A stretch of 38,700 bases of DNA from a bacterium (lineage in GTDB: Bacteria > Babelota > Babeliae > Babelales > Vermiphilaceae): positions 1-38,700 of the forward strand of contig JAJYDS010000011.1 of assembly GCA_021777215.1 (NCBI GenBank), written 5' to 3'. Positions 34,919 to 38,700 of the stretch are shown piece by piece (within the stretch, counting starts at the first letter, position 1; each line of letters opens with the position of its first letter). The notes beneath the pieces were generated by a model, which had not been told where the DNA came from, did not search any database, and saw nothing but the letters and a program-made list of their open reading frames with translations. A program made the position numbers and the translations under genes.

Positions 34919-35437
34919 ATGAATCCTATGCATAAAAATCAGTTCCATACCAGGGCCATAATTGCGCTCGCTCTTGTTGCCGGAAGTACTACACGCTCTA
35001 CTAAGGCAGTCGTAATTGTTAATGACACAAAAGGGAGCAAATATGTTGAATTGTACACGCGCATAGATGATCACGTATGGATGCGTCAACATAACAGCTA
35101 TAAAGATGCTCCAGCCAAAAAAATTCCTCTTTTTCGTGCCCAAATGGTATCACGCGACATACTCACTACCCGCCCCTTTTTCCTCAAAGATCTTACGGTA
35201 AAAGTATCGTGGGGCAAAAAAAATCAAAACCAGTATGAACAAGACTTTATTCTCGCTGAAAGCAACGCCCTTGAAGGTGATCCCGTTCCTCAACTATTTA
35301 CCGATCACCATGTCATCCGGCTTACCAATAAAACCCCAACCCAAATTAAGGCTGATTTACTCTATCTGCCACATGGCAAACATTATCTAAGAACCGTTTT
35401 AAGCAAGCAACGAGCGCTGGAAAAGCGCCAACAGTAG
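34919..35437 (+). CDS. Small exported protein of unknown function
   Basis: 172 residues. A leader with a hydrophobic core (AIIALALVAGS) and a possible cleavage near residue 30 precede a beta-rich domain beginning VVIVNDTKGSKYVELYTRI. The end is basic (KQRALEKRQQ). A similar opening (ICIINDTPLPVKLQT) occurs inside the 35552 product, suggesting a shared beta-sandwich type, though this is weak. AAAAGGGGTG precedes the ATG. It is followed by the 35552 gene 114 bases downstream on the same strand. Confidence 0.7.
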   Translation: MNPMHKNQFHTRAIIALALVAGSTTRSTKAVVIVNDTKGSKYVELYTRIDDHVWMRQHNSYKDAPAKKIPLFRAQMVSRDILTTRPFFLKDLTVKVSWGKKNQNQYEQDFILAESNALEGDPVPQLFTDHHVIRLTNKTPTQIKADLLYLPHGKHYLRTVLSKQRALEKRQQ

Positions 35438-35487
35438 ACCTCTTGCTTACTCCCTCAAGCCTCGTATACTAAAAAAGAGACCACAAT

Positions 35488-35520
35488 TTCCTGCGACCAC
35501 AGGAAGCAAGTTACTTTTTT
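35488..35520 (+). terminator. Weak terminator-like hairpin
   Basis: TTCCTG-CGACCA-CAGGAA (35488-35505), then GCAAGTTACTTTTTT. The T run starts about 9 bases after the stem, so efficiency is doubtful. Confidence 0.3.
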
Positions 35521-35551
35521 AGGTTAAAAGACCCAATACGGGGAGGTTATA

Positions 35552-36379
35552 ATGCACAAAAAGAGAGCGCCCGAAAGAAAAATACTTATACTGAGCATTG
35601 CTTTTGCAACAGCACACTATTACCCATTCTCACATTCCTGCATCCACACAGATACTCAAAGCGGCCTTTCCTGGAGCGTCCCTAATCAGTTATGCATAGA
35701 AAATAGAGATACAAAGCAACTCACCGTAGAAGGTATAGCGATAAAACCAGGAAAATCATATACATTTCTCGCTCAAGAGACAGGCATTTTGCACATACTC
35801 TATGCAAAAAATGTCTATAAACTTTCATATCCAACCTGCAACTGCACGATAGATACAACCGCTTGTTCAAAAAAAGAGACAACAACCACAATCACTACTG
35901 ATCACATTAAAGCCGCTATCAATGAGTTACAGCGCGAACAAAAAGAGGTTTCATGGCTCCGTCCGTCAAACACCGTGAGTTTGAAGGAAAAAGGCCCTAT
36001 CGATGAAATTTGCATTATAAACGACACGCCACTTCCTGTGAAGCTACAGACAAATGCACTCAACGCCACGTCTGATACTGATACCCGTCCTACTCAACCC
36101 CAAAACATAGAGCCTGGCCATTCCTATCAAGCAGTAGTCTCGCCAGCACCTGCGCAGGCACGTACGCGCAAAGAAGCACCTCTTGATACCATCACCATCG
36201 ATGACACGCTGGGTACAGAACGGCAATATGCTGTCACTATCATGCGTCGCTCAACCGAAAATGTAGTTCGCGGCTCTAGAACTCCACACAACAATACCGT
36301 TAACCAGGTTGCCTTTGCTATAAGCGCCCTTCAAAGAATCAAATCAGGCATAAGTATCGAGCGCTTGGATAGTAAATAA
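35552..36379 (+). CDS. Exported protein with two similar beta-rich segments
   Basis: 275 residues. The leader (MHKKRAPERKILILSIAFATAHYYPF) has a long basic start and a short hydrophobic core, so export is likely but not certain. Two segments look alike: LCIENRDTKQLTVEGIAIKPGKSYTF near 50-75 and EICIINDTPLPVKLQTNA with IEPGHSYQAVV near 150-200; each has a CI-x-N start and a PG-x-SY turn. This suggests an internal duplication of a small beta domain. Four or more Cys in the first half (NCTIDTTAC) may form disulfides. GGGGAGG precedes the ATG. Family unknown. Confidence 0.7.
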   Translation: MHKKRAPERKILILSIAFATAHYYPFSHSCIHTDTQSGLSWSVPNQLCIENRDTKQLTVEGIAIKPGKSYTFLAQETGILHILYAKNVYKLSYPTCNCTIDTTACSKKETTTTITTDHIKAAINELQREQKEVSWLRPSNTVSLKEKGPIDEICIINDTPLPVKLQTNALNATSDTDTRPTQPQNIEPGHSYQAVVSPAPAQARTRKEAPLDTITIDDTLGTERQYAVTIMRRSTENVVRGSRTPHNNTVNQVAFAISALQRIKSGISIERLDSK

Positions 36380-36401
36380 ACCGTCTTCTATCACTCCCTG
36401 T

Positions 36402-36674
36402 TCAAGCGCGGCTATTGCCTGACTCTTGATGCGTAGCGTCAGTAGGCAAACTTTCAGTAATATCACTGGTCTGCACTGGAAAGTCAGACCGCACAATATA
36501 GGTACGTCCACCATCTTCTACCACCAAACGCAGTACATCTTGCAATTTAATTTGGGCACTGCATATAATATGTCCTAGATGCGCACAAAACAGCGCAGAA
36601 ATACGATCAACCCCATTAGCATTTTCCCGCGCAGAACTCGCGTACTGCCGTGCCTGAATAATCACCTTACGCAA
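36402..36674 (-). CDS. Small protein of unknown function
   Basis: 90 residues without signal peptide: RKVIIQARQYASSARENANGVDRI..., a beta-helix pattern, then LRLVVEDGGRTYIVRSDFPV and a polar tail. There is no ATG in frame; the start would be TTG at 36674 (AGGAGAG 11 bases upstream) or GTG at 36665, and a TAG lies just upstream in frame. It converges with the 35552 gene, 22 bases between stops. No family recognised. It is one of the few non-exported hypothetical proteins here, and the start is uncertain. Confidence 0.5.
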   Translation of the reverse strand: MRKVIIQARQYASSARENANGVDRISALFCAHLGHIICSAQIKLQDVLRLVVEDGGRTYIVRSDFPVQTSDITESLPTDATHQESGNSRA

Positions 36675-36802
36675 TCCTAAAACTCTCTCCTAATTCATAT
36701 CCTGAGCACGTCTATTTTTTATAGATATGCCAATCACAAAAAATAAGGATCACATTGCTCGATAAATCCGAGAACTGGCATACTTTTAATCAATGCCTAC
36801 CG

Positions 36803-36847
36803 TAAAAAAAAGCTTCATGAGCAACCACTCTGGCGCTCACGAAGCTT
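36803..36847 (-). terminator. Terminator of the 36888 gene
   Basis: AAGCTTCATGAGC (36810-36822) pairs with GCTCACGAAGCTT (36835-36847) with a single A-C mismatch. On the minus strand it is followed by T8. It lies 40 bases past the stop at 36888. Confidence 0.88.
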
Positions 36848-36887
36848 AGTATATTTATAAAAACAGATTACTTAAAATCTGAAAAAA

Positions 36888-37601
36888 TTAATCTTCTCCT
36901 CTGTCATTATTACGATAGCGCTCAAGCAAATTGCGAAGAACCTCTCTCAAATGTGCAAGATCTTCGGTAGAACGAAGTGTGACACGAGTTAAAAAATGTT
37001 CTGCACCATGTCGCCCACGTAAAGCATGCGCTCTCATAGTTATGGCACGTCCCTGTGCCACTCCTTCATTAATATGAGCTATACGAGTTTCAGCATCGCG
37101 TACTATAAGTCCAAATCGGTGATGAAATCCCCCAGAAGTGCGATAGGCTGCATTACCATTATCTTGCACCTCATGGGAATAATGCCGGGCTTCTTGAATT
37201 ACCCCATTTAATTGCTCAATGCGTTGCTCACGTGAGCCATGTAAATCATGAAGGAGATAGCTCAAATTCGACGCTATGTCTTGATAGTGTTGCGCAAATC
37301 TATCATTCTCTTGATCCGCTATCTCAACACGAGGCGCTGGTGGCGGTGTTTGTTCAAGAGTAAAGGGCATTTGAGTAGGGTACTGGCGAGGTGAAATATC
37401 TGCAGGATACCTCACACCAATCTCCTGCGCTGTAAAAAAAGGCACTCGAACTTGCTGGCTTGGAATTTGTAATGCCGCTGGCCGCGGCGTCGGCGTAGCT
37501 GGTTGAGATGCTTCTGGCAATTCCCCTTCTTGCGAACCGGGCACGGCAACAAGCCCACCCGAAATCAATACCAAGCTTGAAAAAAACAACTTATTCTTCA
37601 T
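36888..37601 (-). CDS. Exported protein, member of a tandem pair (HYQ...RFG domain)
   Basis: 237 residues. Signal peptide (MKNKLFFSSLVLISGGLVAVPG), a proline-rich disordered region (about 25-95), then a helical C-terminal domain: HYQDIASNLSYLLHDL, IQEARHYSHEV, and HHRFGLIVRDAETRI. The same order of motifs occurs at the end of the neighbouring 37655-38335 product. The final 60 residues are basic and helical (HALRGRHGAEHFLTRV) and absent in the neighbour. No family recognised. It is followed by a strong terminator; 53 bases separate it from the upstream gene, so they are probably cotranscribed. Confidence 0.75.
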   Translation of the reverse strand: MKNKLFFSSLVLISGGLVAVPGSQEGELPEASQPATPTPRPAALQIPSQQVRVPFFTAQEIGVRYPADISPRQYPTQMPFTLEQTPPPAPRVEIADQENDRFAQHYQDIASNLSYLLHDLHGSREQRIEQLNGVIQEARHYSHEVQDNGNAAYRTSGGFHHRFGLIVRDAETRIAHINEGVAQGRAITMRAHALRGRHGAEHFLTRVTLRSTEDLAHLREVLRNLLERYRNNDRGED

Positions 37602-37654
37602 AAGACCTCTGCTATTTATAGGTTAAAAATACTAAACAGTAAAAATTTTCATCT

Positions 37655-38335
37655 TTAAGAAAGACTATTAAGCTGCCGATCGGCATTACAAACTAGGTAA
37701 CCAAATCGACTATACAATCCTGGGAAATTTTGAGCCAAATCAGCATAGCGCTTAGCTGCATCACGAATATCGGTCAACATGTTTCGTTTTGTTTCAGGCG
37801 TAAAATGAGAATTCTTCATAAGATCCCTCAAACTATCGTGCAATTCATCTAATTTACATTGATAGTGATTTCTTCTTAATTGCTCTTGTGAGTTTTCCTG
37901 TGCACAATCAGACATATCTGCTTGCGATACTTTTCCAAATGGCGTCGGCGAATAGGATCTGTTTCGCTCTAAAGAAGGAGAACGATCTCGGACACGAGGC
38001 CTTACAGTCTCTTCTTCTTCGGGGGCAATAGACAACGAACCAAGCAACTCATGAATATCATTATTAGTGCGCGGCATGAAAGCAAAAATATCAGCACCAG
38101 AATCAGAGCTCATCGGAGTAGACGGTTCTTTTTGTGATGGATCTATTTCTTGTTGCGTACAAACATAGCCGCTATACACACCTACAAGAAGCCGATCCAT
38201 ATCAGCTGTCGATTTCTCAACCTCTTGATTTAGCTGACTAAAATCAATCGTGCGCTGTGTGTTTTCTTCTTTATCCATAGCGCACAACGAACCATACGCC
38301 ATAACAAGCGTCAATCCTAACCATTTTAGTTTCAT
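37655..38335 (-). CDS. Exported protein, member of a tandem pair (HYQ...RFG domain)
   Basis: 226 residues. Signal peptide (MKLKWLGLTLVMAYGSLCAMD), a polar, low-complexity middle with RPRVRDRSPSLERNRSYSP, then the C-terminal domain: HYQCKLDELHDSLRDL, IRDAAKRYADLA, and YSRFGYLVCNADRQL. These line up with the 36888 product in order and spacing. Function unknown; the Ser/Arg-rich middle and secretion would suit an effector or surface protein, which is only a guess. The ribosome binding site TGGAGATG and start lie in one copy of a 25-bp tandem duplication. Confidence 0.75.
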   Translation of the reverse strand: MKLKWLGLTLVMAYGSLCAMDKEENTQRTIDFSQLNQEVEKSTADMDRLLVGVYSGYVCTQQEIDPSQKEPSTPMSSDSGADIFAFMPRTNNDIHELLGSLSIAPEEEETVRPRVRDRSPSLERNRSYSPTPFGKVSQADMSDCAQENSQEQLRRNHYQCKLDELHDSLRDLMKNSHFTPETKRNMLTDIRDAAKRYADLAQNFPGLYSRFGYLVCNADRQLNSLS

Positions 38336-38379
38336 AACATCTCCATTAAGCTTCTTTCATGACATCTCCATTAAGCTTC
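38330..38379 (-). repeat. 25-bp tandem duplication of a ribosome binding site and start codon
   Basis: 38330-38354 and 38355-38379 are adjacent and match at 24 of 25 positions. Each holds, on the minus strand, GGAGAT and an ATG. The downstream copy starts the 37655-38335 gene. The upstream copy starts a four-codon frame MKEA with stop TAA (38346-38360). Confidence 0.85.
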
Positions 38380-38585
38380 CTTGGATGTGTAATTTTATAG
38401 AAAATAACAACTTTTTATGAGCAATCATTCTCTACCCGGCAACCTATTTTACTATTTTTATCAGAAACCATAGTAGTAATAATAATAATCTCTTTAAAAA
38501 ATATTTCAACTAGTTAAGTTTATATAAAAAAACACCCATAATCAATGAAAAAACATAAGCAAATCGCGCAACTCAGTGACTGTCT

Positions 38586-38605
38586 CCACGGCCTAAAGGC
38601 CGTGG
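38586..38605. mobile_element. IS200/IS605 end hairpin
   Basis: CCACGGCC-TAAA-GGCCGTGG, an 8-bp perfect stem just past the stop of the TnpA fragment. This position and shape are typical of the subterminal hairpin that TnpA recognises. The element's end is therefore probably near 38560-38585; the rest lies beyond the window. Confidence 0.7.
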
Positions 38606-38627
38606 CTTCCCACCTGAATTATCGGAA

Positions 38628-38700
38628 TCACTGATTTTTTATGTACTCTTGGATAGTTTCCCAATTGACCTGCCCGACAGTTTCGGAAAAATATCCGTCT
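38628..38700 (-). CDS. tnpA: IS200/IS605 transposase TnpA, C-terminal fragment at window edge
   Basis: The last 23 residues are DGYFSETVGQVNWETIQEYI and KNQ before TGA (38630-38628). They match the ending of Y1 transposases of the IS200/IS605 type (DGYFxxTVG...I-x-x-YI-x-x-Q), single-strand HUH enzymes. The rest of the gene lies to the right. The adjacent hairpin at 38586 supports the call. Confidence 0.8.
   Translation of the reverse strand, partial: DGYFSETVGQVNWETIQEYIKNQ

Overview
The window most likely comes from a reduced-genome, host-associated Gram-negative bacterium. Candidatus Dependentiae (TM6) is my best guess, but it is an inference. The reasons are a full set of recognisable bacterial housekeeping genes (ssrA, smpB, tsaD, rho, secF, rpmA, polA, secA, pgeF), a bacterial outer-membrane style of secretome, and many large exported proteins with no recognisable family. 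No tRNA or rRNA gene, CRISPR array or prophage was seen; the one structural RNA is tmRNA.

Layout. 1-850: remains of two insertion sequences (an IS5-type transposase tail and a frameshifted IS982-type transposase). 1226-2378 (-): a pair of YeeE/YedE half-transporters, divergent from a secreted coiled-coil protein, with a perfect palindrome between them. 3402-4976: tmRNA, smpB and a DUF2062 membrane protein on the minus strand, with two identical 28-bp palindromic repeats beside the tmRNA 3' end. 5088-6893 (+): an exported protein and tsaD. 6988-13265 (-): rho, secF, rpmA, polA. 13531-30633: a 17-kb envelope island. 30689-34283 (-): secA and pgeF. 34919-38335: small exported proteins. The right edge cuts into an IS200/IS605 element.

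The most interesting part is the envelope island. It holds three copies of one two-gene module on the plus strand. Each has a roughly 535-residue outer-membrane beta-barrel protein with a cysteine-rich mature N-terminus (16, 10 and 6 Cys) and a C-terminal GFSF. Each is followed at once by an exported helical protein. The three helical partners appear to share an N-terminal domain but then diverge: a plain coiled coil, a proline-rich protein with a WH2-like motif, and a very long coiled coil. The island also carries an exported protein with a possible Cys-His-Asn protease arrangement, and a minus-strand block of three exported proteins, one built of alternating 50/53-residue charged repeats. 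I infer a lineage-specific disulfide-linked outer-membrane system in which each barrel has a dedicated periplasmic or surface partner. The sequence shows the modular organisation; the function is not shown.

Genes sharing a strand are mostly separated by 100-350 bases, so many are probably transcribed singly. Clear couplings are DUF2062-smpB (23-nt overlap), the TAATG junction at 19537, and the 6-nt gap before tsaD. Several starts were moved inward from the longest reading frame because a good ribosome binding site precedes an internal ATG (rho, secF, polA, pgeF, the 21850-23670 gene, the second barrel and its partner).
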